A DNA stretch of 64,000 bases from Filibacter tadaridae (GTDB taxonomy: Bacteria > Bacillota > Bacilli > Bacillales_A > Planococcaceae). The first letter of the stretch is position 1; the number at the start of each line of letters is the position of its first letter. The notes beneath the pieces were generated by a model, which was not told the origin of the DNA, made no database searches, and worked only from the letters and a program-made list of their open reading frames with translations. Where the stretch lies: NCBI RefSeq assembly GCF_900609045.1, contig NZ_UXAV01000042.1, forward strand, positions 372,001 through 436,000, in the 5' to 3' direction. A program made the position numbers and the translations under genes. Shown here in pieces: positions 1 through 8,831 of the stretch.

Positions 1-52
1 TGGAGGAAAAAACCGTATAGTCCGGGCATATGTTTACCAAACCTTCGAAGAT

Positions 53-94
53 AAAAAAATGACCGATAAGTCAATGACTACTGACTTATCGGTC
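53..94 (-). terminator. Terminator after spoVS, probably bidirectional
   Basis: A 12-bp perfect stem (61-72 with 83-94) with a 10-nt loop. On the minus strand it is followed by ATTTTTTT, a good intrinsic terminator for spoVS. The plus side also has a T-rich stretch, so it could serve a convergent gene from the left. A plus-strand frame is open from base 1 to a TAA at 52-54, just before the stem, and could be the last codons of such a gene, but too little is visible to call it. Confidence 0.85.
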
Positions 95-99
95 GTTTT

Positions 100-375
100 C
101 TATTGGTTTTTACGTTCTCTCTTCTCAACGAGCAATTTCAACGCTGTCCGTCCCTCACCATTAATTTCAATATCGGTGAATGCAGGTGCACAGATGAGAT
201 CCCCGCCACTCGGGGCGACGAATCCTCTTGCAATTGCGATTGCTTTTACTGCTTGGTTCAATGCGCCTGCCCCTACTGCTTGCATTTCCGCAAAACCCTG
301 GTCTCGTATAACTGCAACAAGTGCCCCTGCAACAGAATTTGGATTCGAGCGAGATGATACCTTCAATGGATTCAA
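100..375 (-). CDS. spoVS: Stage V sporulation protein S
   Basis: A small Alba-like protein of 91 residues (about 86 in B. subtilis) needed for spore coat and cortex completion. It carries the family block GALNQAVKAIAIARGFVAPS, followed by the conserved DLICAPAFTDIEI stretch. The start is a TTG preceded by AAGGAGG with good spacing, and the N-terminus aligns with the known family start. It is the last gene before the terminator at 53-94 and follows ymdB, as in B. subtilis. I could not identify a clear SigH promoter in the 86-bp gap upstream, although the B. subtilis gene is known to use SigH. Confidence 0.95.
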   Translation of the reverse strand: MNPLKVSSRSNPNSVAGALVAVIRDQGFAEMQAVGAGALNQAVKAIAIARGFVAPSGGDLICAPAFTDIEINGEGRTALKLLVEKRERKNQ

Positions 376-461
376 CTTAATTCCTCCTTATTTTCCGATG
401 TCTATGGAACGGATATCTCCATGGACTATCCTATGAAAGGGAGGAAGCGTTTAGACTCGAT

Positions 462-1259
462 TCAGCCTTTGAATGGACGGTCATCATTAATAGATACGCG
501 TTCAAGTTGAAGCGCTTTACCTGTTTGGTCATCCAACTCTACAAATAATCCGTTTAACTGGGAACGCCCGCTTTTTGGAACTTCAAAGCGAACAGGCATA
601 TTTGTTCGGAAACGATAGATGACATCCTCTTTTTTCATGCCCAGTATTTCATCGTATGGGCCCGTCATACCTGCATCCGATAAATAAGCAGTACCGCCTG
701 GCAGAATTCGTTCGTCAGCTGTCTGGACATGCGTATGTGTTCCAACAACTACAGAGGCTTTACCATCGAGATGCCAACCCATCGCGATCTTTTCGCTTGT
801 TGCTTCTGCATGGAAATCGACAAAAATCAACGGTGAAACTTCTTTCGCTTCTGCGATTAGTTCCTCGGCTTTGTCAAAAGGATCTCCGTGTGGAGGCAAG
901 AATGTCCGCCCGTGCAAATTAATGATAGATAAAGTAACACCATTTCGTGAGATGGATGTCATCCCTCTACCAGGTGCGTCATCAGAAAAGTTTGCTGGAC
1001 GAATAAGATAGTCCGTATCATCTATGAAGTCGTATATTTCTTTTTGGTCCCATGTATGGTTTCCCATTGTAACGACGTCAACACCCGCACGTAGTAGATC
1101 GTCAAAAATCGCTTTAGTGATTCCCCTACCAGATGCGGCGTTTTCACCATTGGCAATAACAACATCAGGTTTATATTTTCTTTTCATGCGTGGTAAATAA
1201 TCAAATACCATATCCCGTCCCAAAGATCCAACGATATCGCCTATAAATAACACTTTCAT
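462..1259 (-). CDS. ymdB: YmdB-family metallophosphodiesterase
   Basis: A calcineurin-like phosphodiesterase of the YmdB/TIGR00282 family (265 residues), which in B. subtilis hydrolyses 2',3'- and 3',5'-cyclic nucleotides and affects motility versus biofilm decisions. The metal-binding set is complete: D8 in the opening GDIVGS motif, E39-N40, N67-H68 in GNHTWD, H150 in VDFHAE, and H175/H177 in GTHTHV. It lies directly downstream of rny, with which YmdB is genetically linked across Bacillota, but a terminator hairpin sits between them. Function is taken from the family. Confidence 0.95.
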   Translation of the reverse strand: MKVLFIGDIVGSLGRDMVFDYLPRMKRKYKPDVVIANGENAASGRGITKAIFDDLLRAGVDVVTMGNHTWDQKEIYDFIDDTDYLIRPANFSDDAPGRGMTSISRNGVTLSIINLHGRTFLPPHGDPFDKAEELIAEAKEVSPLIFVDFHAEATSEKIAMGWHLDGKASVVVGTHTHVQTADERILPGGTAYLSDAGMTGPYDEILGMKKEDVIYRFRTNMPVRFEVPKSGRSQLNGLFVELDDQTGKALQLERVSINDDRPFKG

Positions 1260-1285
1260 ACTGACTAATTCCCTCTTTCAATAGG

Positions 1286-1317
1286 AAAAGGCCTCCGGAC
1301 CGAAGTACACGGAAGCC
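1286..1317 (-). terminator. Terminator between rny and ymdB
   Basis: An 8-bp stem (1290-1297 with 1310-1317, one G-U pair in the RNA) followed on the minus strand by TTTTCC. It lies between the rny stop and the ymdB start, so ymdB depends on read-through or on a promoter inside rny. Confidence 0.7.
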
Positions 1318-1326
1318 CCCCTTTCA

Positions 1327-2883
1327 TTATTTTGCGTATTCAACCGCCCGTGTTTCACGGATGACTGTGACTTTAATATGTCCTGGATAATCGAGTTCTT
1401 CTTCAATCCGCTTCCGTATATCCCGTGCCAGCCGATGTGCAGTAATGTCATCGATTTGATCGGGACGTACAATAATACGAACTTCGCGACCCGCTTGAAT
1501 TGCAAATGATTTTTCCACGCCGTCATACGACTCTGAAATTTCTTCAAGCTTTTGGAGTCTTTTAATATAGTTTTCGAGTGTTTCACTTCGTGCGCCCGGT
1601 CTCGCAGCAGATAATGCATCAGCCGCTGCTACAAGCACTGCGATAACTGATGTTGCTTCAGTATCCCCGTGATGGGATGCGATACTGTTAATGACGACCG
1701 GATGCTCTTTGTATTTAGTTGCTAGCTCGACGCCGATTTCAACATGGCTACCTTCGACTTCATGGTCAATCGCTTTTCCGATATCATGAAGCAGTCCTGC
1801 GCGTCTAGCTAATGTGACGTCTTCTCCAAGTTCAGCAGCTAATAGTCCCGAAAGGTAAGCTACTTCTGTCGAATGCTTTAGGACGTTTTGTCCATAACTC
1901 GTACGGAAACGTAGTCTACCGATAATCTTAATAAGATCCGGGTGGAGATTATGGATGCCGATATCAAATGTCGTTTGCTCGCCCGTTTCCCGGATAAGCT
2001 CGTCCACTTCACGTCTGGATTTGTCAACCATCTCTTCAATTCGGGCAGGATGAATTCGTCCATCTGCAACAAGTTTTTCAAGTGCGAGTCTTGCTGTTTC
2101 ACGACGAACAGGGTCAAACCCTGATAGAATAACTGCTTCCGGAGTATCATCGATGATTAAGTCGATTCCGGTTAATGTTTCAAGTGTTCGGATATTACGT
2201 CCTTCACGGCCGATGATACGACCTTTCATCTCATCATTCGGTAAAGTTACGACGGATACAGTCGTTTCCGCAACATGGTCTGCAGCGAAACGTTGCAATG
2301 CGATTGAAAGGATTTCACGTGATTTCTTATCCGATTCTTCTTTCGCACGTTGTTCCGATTCTTTCGTCATGACAGCGATATCTGTTGCTAATTCCTGTTC
2401 TACTTCACCGAGTATAAGACGTTTCGCCTCGTCCCGTGTAAGTGCAGAAATTTTTTCGAGTTCCGTTTTCTGAACGGTCACAAGTTCTTCCGCTTTGCGT
2501 TCCATCTGTTCAATATGCTGTTGTCTTCCTGTAAGCGCTTCTTCTTTGCGCTCCAGACTCGCGTCTCTTTTGTTGAGAGCCTCATCCTTGCGGTCATGAT
2601 TTTCTTCCCGTTGCAATAAACGATTTTCCTGCTTCTGCAGTTCTGACCGTCTTTCACGGATTTCTGTTTCCGCTTCAATTCTCAGTTTGTGAGTTTCATC
2701 CTTCGCTTCCAGTAATGCCTCTTTTTTCATGGCCTCTGCTTCACGCTTCGCGTCTTCGACGATTTGTTCAGCTGAGTGTTTGGCACCCGTCACTTTTGAA
2801 TCGTTCACTTTCCTATTAACAAAATAGATAACAACGGCACCGACGATGAAACCCAGCAAAGCGAAGATGATTTTTTCACCCAT
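1327..2883 (-). CDS. rny: Ribonuclease Y
   Basis: The membrane-anchored endoribonuclease that starts bulk mRNA decay (518 residues; 520 in B. subtilis). Visible parts: one N-terminal transmembrane helix, a long charged coiled coil to about residue 200, a KH domain with [11 protein letters not shown] near residue 221, and an HD domain with the catalytic HD pair near residue 366. A GTG three codons upstream lies inside the Shine-Dalgarno sequence GGAGGAGGTGA, so the ATG at 2883 is chosen. It has its own promoter at 2989-3017. The window also holds its degradosome-type partners pnp and rnjB. Confidence 0.97.
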   Translation of the reverse strand: MGEKIIFALLGFIVGAVVIYFVNRKVNDSKVTGAKHSAEQIVEDAKREAEAMKKEALLEAKDETHKLRIEAETEIRERRSELQKQENRLLQREENHDRKDEALNKRDASLERKEEALTGRQQHIEQMERKAEELVTVQKTELEKISALTRDEAKRLILGEVEQELATDIAVMTKESEQRAKEESDKKSREILSIALQRFAADHVAETTVSVVTLPNDEMKGRIIGREGRNIRTLETLTGIDLIIDDTPEAVILSGFDPVRRETARLALEKLVADGRIHPARIEEMVDKSRREVDELIRETGEQTTFDIGIHNLHPDLIKIIGRLRFRTSYGQNVLKHSTEVAYLSGLLAAELGEDVTLARRAGLLHDIGKAIDHEVEGSHVEIGVELATKYKEHPVVINSIASHHGDTEATSVIAVLVAAADALSAARPGARSETLENYIKRLQKLEEISESYDGVEKSFAIQAGREVRIIVRPDQIDDITAHRLARDIRKRIEEELDYPGHIKVTVIRETRAVEYAK

Positions 2884-2988
2884 CAAGGTCACCTCCTCCT
2901 GCTTTTCTTTTCATTTTCAGTCGGCACGTATATCAACGTACAACATACTGCCAAAATCAAGTTATGAGTGTGAGATTATACAATTCTA

Positions 2989-3017
2989 ATTGTATCTATG
3001 TGAAAATGACATGTCAA
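2989..3017 (-). promoter_or_regulatory. SigA-type promoter for rny
   Basis: On the minus strand TTGACA (3012-3017), a 17-bp spacer and TACAAT (2989-2994), about 105 bp before the rny start. The -35 is perfect and the -10 differs by one base. A second TATAAT-like hexamer lies about 14 bp further downstream but lacks a matching -35. Confidence 0.75.
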
Positions 3018-3091
3018 GGATTCACAAGTACTAATAGTCTATTAATGAATTATGCAACTAGCAAGTTTTCATCATTTTTACTGGATAAGTG

Positions 3092-3131
3092 AAAAGCCGA
3101 CCTCCCCTTTTAAAGGAAAAGATCGGCTTTT
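3092..3131 (-). terminator. Terminator after recA
   Basis: Stem 3092-3101 with 3121-3131 (AAAAGCCGA and its complement, one G-U pair), with an inner CCTTT/AAAGG pairing. On the minus strand it ends in GGCTTTTC just after the recA stop codon. The A/T-rich outer arms would also let it work on the plus strand. Confidence 0.85.
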
Positions 3132-3136
3132 TATAT

Positions 3137-4198
3137 TTATTTTTTTTCGTCAAGAAGTAATTCAAGTTCTTCATCTTCTTCTACATCATGGGCACCAATA
3201 ACATCTTTATCTAGAGCAAGGCCGTAAGAATCACGTATTTTCCCTGCAATTTCTGCACGAATATCTGGATTTTCCTTAAGGAATTGTTTCGAATTCTCTC
3301 GTCCTTGTCCAAGTCGTTCACCTTCATATGAATACCAAGAACCACTTTTTTGGACGACTTCGACATCAACACCAAGGTCGACGATTTCCCCTTCTCTGGA
3401 AATCCCTTCTCCGTACATAATATCAACTTCCGCTGTTTTAAATGGTGGTGCAACTTTATTTTTCACGACACGGATACGTGTTTTATTACCGACGATATCA
3501 TTACCCGATTTAATCGCTTCACCCCGTCGCACTTCTAATCGTACGGAAGAGTAAAACTTAAGTGCACGTCCGCCGGGTGTAACTTCAGGATTACCGAACA
3601 TAACACCAATTTTTTCCCTGACTTGGTTTATGAATACAGCAATTGTATTTGATTTGTTAATCGCACCGGAAAGTTTGCGCAATGCTTGAGACATAAGACG
3701 GGCTTGCAGTCCCATATGTGAGTCTCCCATTTCGCCTTCAATTTCCGCTTTCGGTACAAGTGCAGCTACTGAGTCGACTACAATGATATCGATTGCACCA
3801 CTTCGTACGAGTGCTTCCGCGATTTCAAGTGCCTGCTCACCCGTATCGGGTTGAGATAGAAGCAATTCATCGATGTTGACGCCTAATTTTCGCGCATACG
3901 CAGCATCCAATGCGTGCTCAGCGTCAATAAATGCCGCTTGTCCGCCGCCAGCTTGCACTTCTGCAATTGCATGTAGTGCGACTGTCGTTTTACCTGAACT
4001 TTCAGGACCATAGATTTCAATAACCCGTCCACGTGGATAGCCGCCTATGCCCAATGCTGCGTCCAGTGCAAGAGATCCCGTAGGAGATGTTGAAATCTCA
4101 GAATTTGTTTTTTCTCCAAGTTTCATGACGGATCCTTTTCCGAAGTTCTTTTCAATCTGTTTTAAAGCCATATCTAATGCTGCTTTACGATCGCTCAA
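3137..4198 (-). CDS. recA: Recombinase A
   Basis: The strand-exchange ATPase and LexA co-protease (353 residues). Walker A is GPESSGKT at 64-71; the Walker B stretch IDIIVVDS, the L1/L2 loop regions and an acidic C-terminal tail (EEDEELELL) are all present. The start is TTG, with GGGGG about 8 bp upstream, and gives the [10 protein letters not shown]-terminus typical of Bacillus. The gene has its own promoter and a LexA operator upstream, so SOS control is likely. It follows cinA as in many Bacillota. Confidence 0.98.
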   Translation of the reverse strand: MSDRKAALDMALKQIEKNFGKGSVMKLGEKTNSEISTSPTGSLALDAALGIGGYPRGRVIEIYGPESSGKTTVALHAIAEVQAGGGQAAFIDAEHALDAAYARKLGVNIDELLLSQPDTGEQALEIAEALVRSGAIDIIVVDSVAALVPKAEIEGEMGDSHMGLQARLMSQALRKLSGAINKSNTIAVFINQVREKIGVMFGNPEVTPGGRALKFYSSVRLEVRRGEAIKSGNDIVGNKTRIRVVKNKVAPPFKTAEVDIMYGEGISREGEIVDLGVDVEVVQKSGSWYSYEGERLGQGRENSKQFLKENPDIRAEIAGKIRDSYGLALDKDVIGAHDVEEDEELELLLDEKK

Positions 4199-4244
4199 AA
4201 TTTTTCCCCCTTGTAGGTGATGTGCTGTTTTTCTTACTATCTCT

Positions 4245-4273
4245 ACTATACTCCTTTATTGAGAAATACTCAA
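4245..4273 (-). promoter_or_regulatory. SigA-type promoter for recA
   Basis: TTGAGT (4268-4273), a 17-bp spacer and TATAGT (4245-4250) on the minus strand, about 50 bp before the recA start. The LexA-like box lies 8 bp upstream of the -35. Confidence 0.7.
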
Positions 4274-4275
4274 CT

Positions 4276-4318
4276 AAAAAGCGAACGCTCATTCGAAGTA
4301 AATTCCGAAATGAGCGTT
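4276..4318 (-). terminator. Terminator after cinA
   Basis: Stem 4284-4293 with 4309-4318 (AACGCTCATT and its complement). On the minus strand it runs into CGCTTTTT. It shares bases with the LexA-like box of recA. Confidence 0.7.
4282..4295 (-). promoter_or_regulatory. LexA (SOS) box of recA
   Basis: The minus strand reads CGAATGAGCGTTCG. The Bacillus SOS consensus is CGAAC-N4-GTTCG; this site has one mismatch, and from memory the B. subtilis recA operator has the same CGAAT variant half-site. It sits just upstream of the recA -35. The call rests on sequence match and position. Confidence 0.75.
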
Positions 4319-4365
4319 TTAATTGAGAATAAGGGGCATATTCAATTTTTAATTGAGAATAAGGC

Positions 4366-5625
4366 TTAAATCTCTGTTTTGGAATGATCAATTGTTAGAC
4401 GGTTTATAAGATAGTGAAGGGCGAATCTTGCTGCTTTCAATCTATTTGCATCGCGAGATCCTGAAAGAAGTAATTTATAAGTTTGAGGTTCGTTGTTTTT
4501 GATAGCAATACCAATCCAAACTGTACCTGCAGGTTGCCCATCATGGGAATCGGGTCCTGCTGCACCTGTAAGACTTACACCGATATCCGAACTGAATTTA
4601 CGTTTGACGCTTAGCGCAAGTGCTGCGGCACATTCAGCACTGACAGCTCCATAATCAGCCAGAAGTGTTTTGTCTATCCCGAGTTGCTCTACTTTTGCAG
4701 CTCCATTATAGACGACAACCCCTCCTTCCAATGACGAACTGATTCCCGGTTCACCTGCCAGTTCCGCCATAAACAGACCCGCTGTCAAACTTTCCGCCGC
4801 CGCGATGGTCATACCACTCTGGATAAGAAGCTCAGCTGCCTTTGAGGACAGTGTATCTTCATCTATACCGTAGATAAATTCACCAACAATTGAACGGATT
4901 TCTTCTTCTACAACCGTTATGCGCTTTTGGGCTTCTTCAATTGATAAAGCCTTTGCAGTAAGACGAAGCGTTACAGCATCTGCTGTCGCAAGTGGTGCGA
5001 CTGTAGGGTTCGTTTGTTTTTCTAATATGGATTGCACACGATGTTCGAGCTCCGCTTCTCCTATGCCGTAAAACTTTAGAACTCGGGAAGTAATAACTTC
5101 ATGCTCCCCTATCAGTCCTAACAGATACGGGACAACCTCATCTGTAAACATAAGCTCCATTTCGTGTGGAGGTCCTGGTAATAAAATATAATGGATGCCC
5201 GCATTAGTTATTGCCATGCCAGGCGCCATTCCGGTACGATTTGGCAACACTTTTGCACCCTTTAGAACAAGTGCCTGTTTTTTATTGTTAGCCGTCATTT
5301 CCCGACCGCTTCGTTTGAAATAGTCGCGTATGTAGATAAGTGCTTCATCATTACTGACAAGTGTTGTGCCAATATGTTTTGCAATTGTCTCTTTTGTCAT
5401 ATCATCTTTCGTCGGCCCAAGGCCTCCGGTGAAAATAAGTATATCTGCACGGCTTTTTGCGATTTCAATCACTTCATTTAAACGTGCTTTATTGTCCCCC
5501 ACAACTGTTTGATAAAAAACGTCAATTCCAATTTCCGCAAGTTCTGAGGAAATGAATTTCGCGTTTGTATTCGTAATCTGACCCAATAATAATTCAGACC
5601 CAACAGCAATAATTTCCGCGTTCAT
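4366..5625 (-). CDS. cinA: CinA-family protein (NMN amidohydrolase / MoCF-biosynthesis-like)
   Basis: A 419-residue two-domain protein: an N-terminal MoaB/MoeA-like domain (MNAEIIAVGSELLLGQITNT, with FTGGLGPTKDD near residue 65) and a C-terminal CinA/PncC domain from about 250 on (AAESLTAGLFMAEL, LTGAAGPD). The family deamidates nicotinamide mononucleotide and cleaves pyrophosphates such as ADP-ribose; in B. subtilis cinA is expressed with recA in competence. AAGGGG precedes the ATG. It lies between pgsA (15 bp upstream) and recA, with a terminator in the cinA-recA gap. Confidence 0.95.
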   Translation of the reverse strand: MNAEIIAVGSELLLGQITNTNAKFISSELAEIGIDVFYQTVVGDNKARLNEVIEIAKSRADILIFTGGLGPTKDDMTKETIAKHIGTTLVSNDEALIYIRDYFKRSGREMTANNKKQALVLKGAKVLPNRTGMAPGMAITNAGIHYILLPGPPHEMELMFTDEVVPYLLGLIGEHEVITSRVLKFYGIGEAELEHRVQSILEKQTNPTVAPLATADAVTLRLTAKALSIEEAQKRITVVEEEIRSIVGEFIYGIDEDTLSSKAAELLIQSGMTIAAAESLTAGLFMAELAGEPGISSSLEGGVVVYNGAAKVEQLGIDKTLLADYGAVSAECAAALALSVKRKFSSDIGVSLTGAAGPDSHDGQPAGTVWIGIAIKNNEPQTYKLLLSGSRDANRLKAARFALHYLINRLTIDHSKTEI

Positions 5626-5639
5626 ATAGAAACATCCCC

Positions 5640-6218
5640 TTACATTGAATCTAGTAGTACACGTCTGTTCTTATAAAAGTAATCTACTCCCGACCAAATT
5701 GTGAAGATAAGTGCAACGTATAGCATAATCATGCCGAATGGTACGCCAATCGACTCGAAAAATATATTATTAAGGAGCAGTGAGACAATGGCCAGTATCT
5801 GTGCAACTGTCTTTAATTTCCCTAATTGGTTTGCCGCTACGACTTCACCACCACCTGCCAGTATCAGTCGAAGCCCAGTTACTGCAAATTCCCGACTAAT
5901 GATAACGATAACAATCCAGGAAGGTGCCACACCAAATTCAACAAGAATAATAAATGCGGCTGAAACGAGCAATTTATCTGCGAGCGGATCCAAGAATTTC
6001 CCTAAATTCGTCACTAGTCCATTCTTTCGAGCTATATAACCGTCTAGCCAATCAGTAATTGAAGCAATAATAAAAATAAGTCCACCTATCAAGTGTTCCA
6101 TGGTGATTACAGTTCCACCGATTGCCACACTTCCAAAACCAAAATCGACGAGCATGAAAACCATAAATACTGGAATAAGTAAAACACGTGAAACCGTTAT
6201 CTTATTTGGTAAATTCAA
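5640..6218 (-). CDS. pgsA: CDP-diacylglycerol-glycerol-3-phosphate phosphatidyltransferase
   Basis: The membrane enzyme that makes phosphatidylglycerol phosphate, the committed step to phosphatidylglycerol. It has the CDP-alcohol phosphatidyltransferase pattern DG-x2-AR-x8-G-x3-D-x3-D (DWLDGYIAR ... GKFLDPLADK) and several transmembrane helices. An ATG seven codons upstream lies on the Shine-Dalgarno sequence GGAAAGGTG; the TTG at 6218 restores the family N-terminus NLPNKIT and a length of 192 residues (193 in B. subtilis), so I chose it. It follows the rodZ-like gene. Confidence 0.93.
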   Translation of the reverse strand: MNLPNKITVSRVLLIPVFMVFMLVDFGFGSVAIGGTVITMEHLIGGLIFIIASITDWLDGYIARKNGLVTNLGKFLDPLADKLLVSAAFIILVEFGVAPSWIVIVIISREFAVTGLRLILAGGGEVVAANQLGKLKTVAQILAIVSLLLNNIFFESIGVPFGMIMLYVALIFTIWSGVDYFYKNRRVLLDSM

Positions 6219-6265
6219 TCGTAACACCTTTCCTTTCAAAGAAAATAGTCATCTAAAATAGATGA

Positions 6266-7147
6266 CTATTGACCTTTTTTGTATTCAATCATAATATTTT
6301 GTGTAACTAAATCCGATTCATAATCCAACAACTCACCATTTACGTAAATCTCAGTAGACTGTGTACGTCCTACACGGATTCTAGCTGATGTTGAATCACT
6401 CACATCCACTTCAACAGACTCTCCCGCTTTCAAGACGCGCGCACCATTAGGTAACCGTTCTTGTTGTGAGCTGTCTCGTACGCCTATCCATGAATCGTCG
6501 CTTGTCTTTATTTCAAGAAGAAACGCATCTGCATCCGTTAGCGTATACGTTGCTGTTTCACCCGTCATACCCTCATGAACAAGTGATTGCTCAACTTTAT
6601 CGGGCTCTGTTTCTGTTTCTGTTTCCGGCTCTTCTACTGATTCATCTTCATCTTCTGCAGGATTACCATCTGTTTTACTAGAATCCGGCTTTTTATTGTC
6701 CAGTGTAATTGTCTGTTCAGTTTCGAGGTCATCCATCGGTTTCGTTGAGGATGTCTTTTGCCACAACACCCAGACGACGACAATAATAACGATGATAAAT
6801 AATGCAACAATTATTTTCGGCATTATCTCATTCAATCTGTTGCTGTTGCTAAGTCCACGTTTGCGCGTTAATGTTGTCGAGGTTAACTGTCCAGTTTCTG
6901 CTTCCGGCAAAGCATCCGAGGATGTATTTTTATACATGGACAGCATTTCATCAGAGTCTAACCCTACCGCTTCTGCATACTGTTTGATAAATGCACGGAC
7001 ATAAAAAGAACCCGGCATCATACTGTAATCTTCGTTCTCGATACCGGAAAGGTACCGTTTCTGTATTTTTGTTATTGTTTGTAAATCTTCTAAAGTAAAA
7101 CCTTTAGCCGTTCTCGCCTCTTTTAGACGATCACCTAATCCGGTCAC
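6266..7147 (-). CDS. ymfM: RodZ-like helix-turn-helix membrane protein (YmfM)
   Basis: A cytoskeleton-linked protein of the RodZ type. An N-terminal Cro/C1-like helix-turn-helix (GDRLKEARTAKGFTLEDLQ onward) is followed by a single transmembrane helix (IIVALFIIVIIVVVWVLW), a Glu/Thr-rich extracellular linker and a C-terminal beta-rich DUF4115 domain. The open frame runs 14 codons further upstream, but the GTG at 7147 has a GGCAGGTG-like ribosome site, lies just past the ymfK stop, and gives the usual TGLGDRLKEAR start; hence 293 residues. A role in cell-shape control is inferred from E. coli RodZ. Confidence 0.88.
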   Translation of the reverse strand: MTGLGDRLKEARTAKGFTLEDLQTITKIQKRYLSGIENEDYSMMPGSFYVRAFIKQYAEAVGLDSDEMLSMYKNTSSDALPEAETGQLTSTTLTRKRGLSNSNRLNEIMPKIIVALFIIVIIVVVWVLWQKTSSTKPMDDLETEQTITLDNKKPDSSKTDGNPAEDEDESVEEPETETETEPDKVEQSLVHEGMTGETATYTLTDADAFLLEIKTSDDSWIGVRDSSQQERLPNGARVLKAGESVEVDVSDSTSARIRVGRTQSTEIYVNGELLDYESDLVTQNIMIEYKKGQ

Positions 7148-7163
7148 CAAAAACACCTGCCTA

Positions 7164-7961
7164 TCAAAAATTAAATAAGCCCGATCCACCCATCGTCCCC
7201 GGGTTGGACATCATATGGTTTTTTTCCATCATTTCATATGTAATTTCTTGATCGGGGTCTGTCCGTAATTCTATAATATAATCAAAGTCTCCGATATCGT
7301 ACTCGGAATGTTGTACAAACATATCCGGATGTTCCACCACTTTTATAGACGGCATTCGCATCATTTCTCTTACAAGTTGAAGATGACGTTCATCCTCCGC
7401 CCGGCGTGTCACAATTCCATCTAGTATGAAAATATTATTTTCCGAAAACTCATCACCCATTAAATTGCTTCGAACTGTCTGTTTAATCATCGTCGATGAA
7501 AGGAAAAGCCATTTCTTATTTGCACAGACACTAGCTGCAACAACAGACTCTGTTTTACCTACACGTGGCATTCCCCGTATGCCAATCAGTTTATGACCTT
7601 CTTGCTTGAATATCTCTGCCATGAAGTCAACAAGAATGCCCAGCTCGCTCCGAAGAAATCTGAAAGTTTTCCGATCGTCAGCATCCCGTTGAATGTATCG
7701 TCCATGACGTACCGCAAGTCTATCACGTAGTTTCGGTTCGCGGATTTTCTTCACTTGGATCATTTCCATTGTAGAGGCAATCAGTTCAAAACGCTTAATC
7801 TGATCATCATTTTCCGTCCGCAGAAGCATCCCACGATGACCACCATCAACGCCATTTATCGTTACAATGTTCACACGTAGCATCCCAAGTAGTGTAGAAA
7901 TATCTCCGAGAAGACCTGGACGGTTCACTTGAATTTCGTACTCAAGATACCATTCACCCAT
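7164..7961 (-). CDS. ymfK: DUF3388 protein YmfK: ACT-like domain plus P-loop-like motif
   Basis: A conserved Bacillota protein of unknown function (265 residues). Residues 5-70 read as an ACT-like regulatory fold (EIQVNRPGLLGDISTLLG, the pattern seen in amino-acid-sensing domains). Residues 130-137, GMPRVGKT, match the P-loop GxxxxGKT, and IFILD ending at 181 could act as a Walker B. The C-terminus is Met/Gly rich. It starts at an ATG after AAGGGGTG and ends 16 bp before the rodZ-like gene. The domain reading is mine; no function is assigned. Confidence 0.85.
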   Translation of the reverse strand: MGEWYLEYEIQVNRPGLLGDISTLLGMLRVNIVTINGVDGGHRGMLLRTENDDQIKRFELIASTMEMIQVKKIREPKLRDRLAVRHGRYIQRDADDRKTFRFLRSELGILVDFMAEIFKQEGHKLIGIRGMPRVGKTESVVAASVCANKKWLFLSSTMIKQTVRSNLMGDEFSENNIFILDGIVTRRAEDERHLQLVREMMRMPSIKVVEHPDMFVQHSEYDIGDFDYIIELRTDPDQEITYEMMEKNHMMSNPGTMGGSGLFNF

Positions 7962-8060
7962 TCGTTACACCCCTTTATATTCACACCTTCATGTATAAGA
8001 CGTACAAAAAGCAACTTAGTTCTATAATAACGGATTAAAGTCGTTAAGAAAAGGAAAATA

Positions 8061-8087
8061 GAAAAAGAGGACTCTTTCCCCTTTTTC
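8061..8087 (-). terminator. Probable terminator after ymfI
   Basis: An 11-bp stem with one mismatch (8061-8071 with 8077-8087) and a 5-nt loop. The T-rich 3' arm on the minus strand continues into CTATTTTCC. It lies just past the ymfI stop and would separate ymfFHI from ymfK. Confidence 0.5.
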
Positions 8088-8096
8088 CAAATGGAT

Positions 8097-8831
8097 TCAA
8101 ATATACCAGCCGCCGTTTATATTCATCACTTCACCCGTCATATAGTCTGCCTGTCCACTTAGCAAAAAAGAGACTGCGTCAGCAATATGGGCGGGCGTTC
8201 CTGTGGACATAAGCGGAATTGCATCGATTACCATCTTCTGGTCCTCAATCGAGATTTCACTATTCATGCGTGTTTCAATCCATCCGGGAGCAATCGCATT
8301 TACGCGAACTCCAGAATAGGCCGCTTCTTTCGCATACGCTTTCACAAATGCATGTTGGGCTCCTTTCACAGTTGAATACATGACTTCCCCTGCTGCTCCC
8401 GTGCTACCCCAGATTGACCCGATGAAGACAACATACGACTTCTTAAATCGCCGTAATTGGGATGAAACAATACTGATGAAATGTGCAGGATTTTGAACAT
8501 GTACTTTCCACAACGCATCCATATCTGTAAGTGATGTATCAGTCAACAGTTTGAGCATTGATTGGCCATTTGCTATAACAATAGCACCGACATGACGAAC
8601 TTGCTTAGCAAGAATCTCTGCCCCGTCAATAACACTAAAATCAGCTTGAACTAATTTAAAATCTGATTGAGGATACATGACTTGAAGTTCCTTTTGCAAA
8701 CGCAATGCATTTGCTAAATTAGCATTGTAATGAATATACAGCGACCACCCGTTTGCACCGAGATGCCGGGCTATCGCTTCTCCGATTCCACCCGAAGCAC
8801 CGAGAACAACGCAGTAGCCACGATCAGTCAT
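8097..8831 (-). CDS. ymfI: YmfI, short-chain dehydrogenase (EF-P modification reductase)
   Basis: A Rossmann-fold SDR of 244 residues. It has the cofactor motif GASGGIG at 11-17, NG at 88-89, a catalytic Ser near 139 and YxxxK at Y152/K156. In B. subtilis YmfI reduces the 5-aminopentanone group on elongation factor P to 5-aminopentanol and supports swarming; the assignment here rests on synteny with ymfF/ymfH plus SDR motifs. It overlaps the end of ymfH by 4 bp (ATGA), so the two are translationally coupled. A FabG-type activity cannot be excluded from sequence alone. Confidence 0.88.
   Translation of the reverse strand: MTDRGYCVVLGASGGIGEAIARHLGANGWSLYIHYNANLANALRLQKELQVMYPQSDFKLVQADFSVIDGAEILAKQVRHVGAIVIANGQSMLKLLTDTSLTDMDALWKVHVQNPAHFISIVSSQLRRFKKSYVVFIGSIWGSTGAAGEVMYSTVKGAQHAFVKAYAKEAAYSGVRVNAIAPGWIETRMNSEISIEDQKMVIDAIPLMSTGTPAHIADAVSFLLSGQADYMTGEVMNINGGWYI

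Noticed and set aside
59-436. Plus-strand frame of 125 codons over spoVS
   Set aside because: It is antisense to spoVS and its start lies in the terminator stem. No ribosome site; spoVS is a clear family match.
376-461. SigH promoter for spoVS
   Set aside because: Expected from B. subtilis, but no RnAGGAwWW with a spaced GAAT element could be read in the gap.
1278-1619. Minus-strand 113-codon frame at the 3' end of rny
   Set aside because: Out-of-frame shadow of rny, with no ribosome site and atypical composition.
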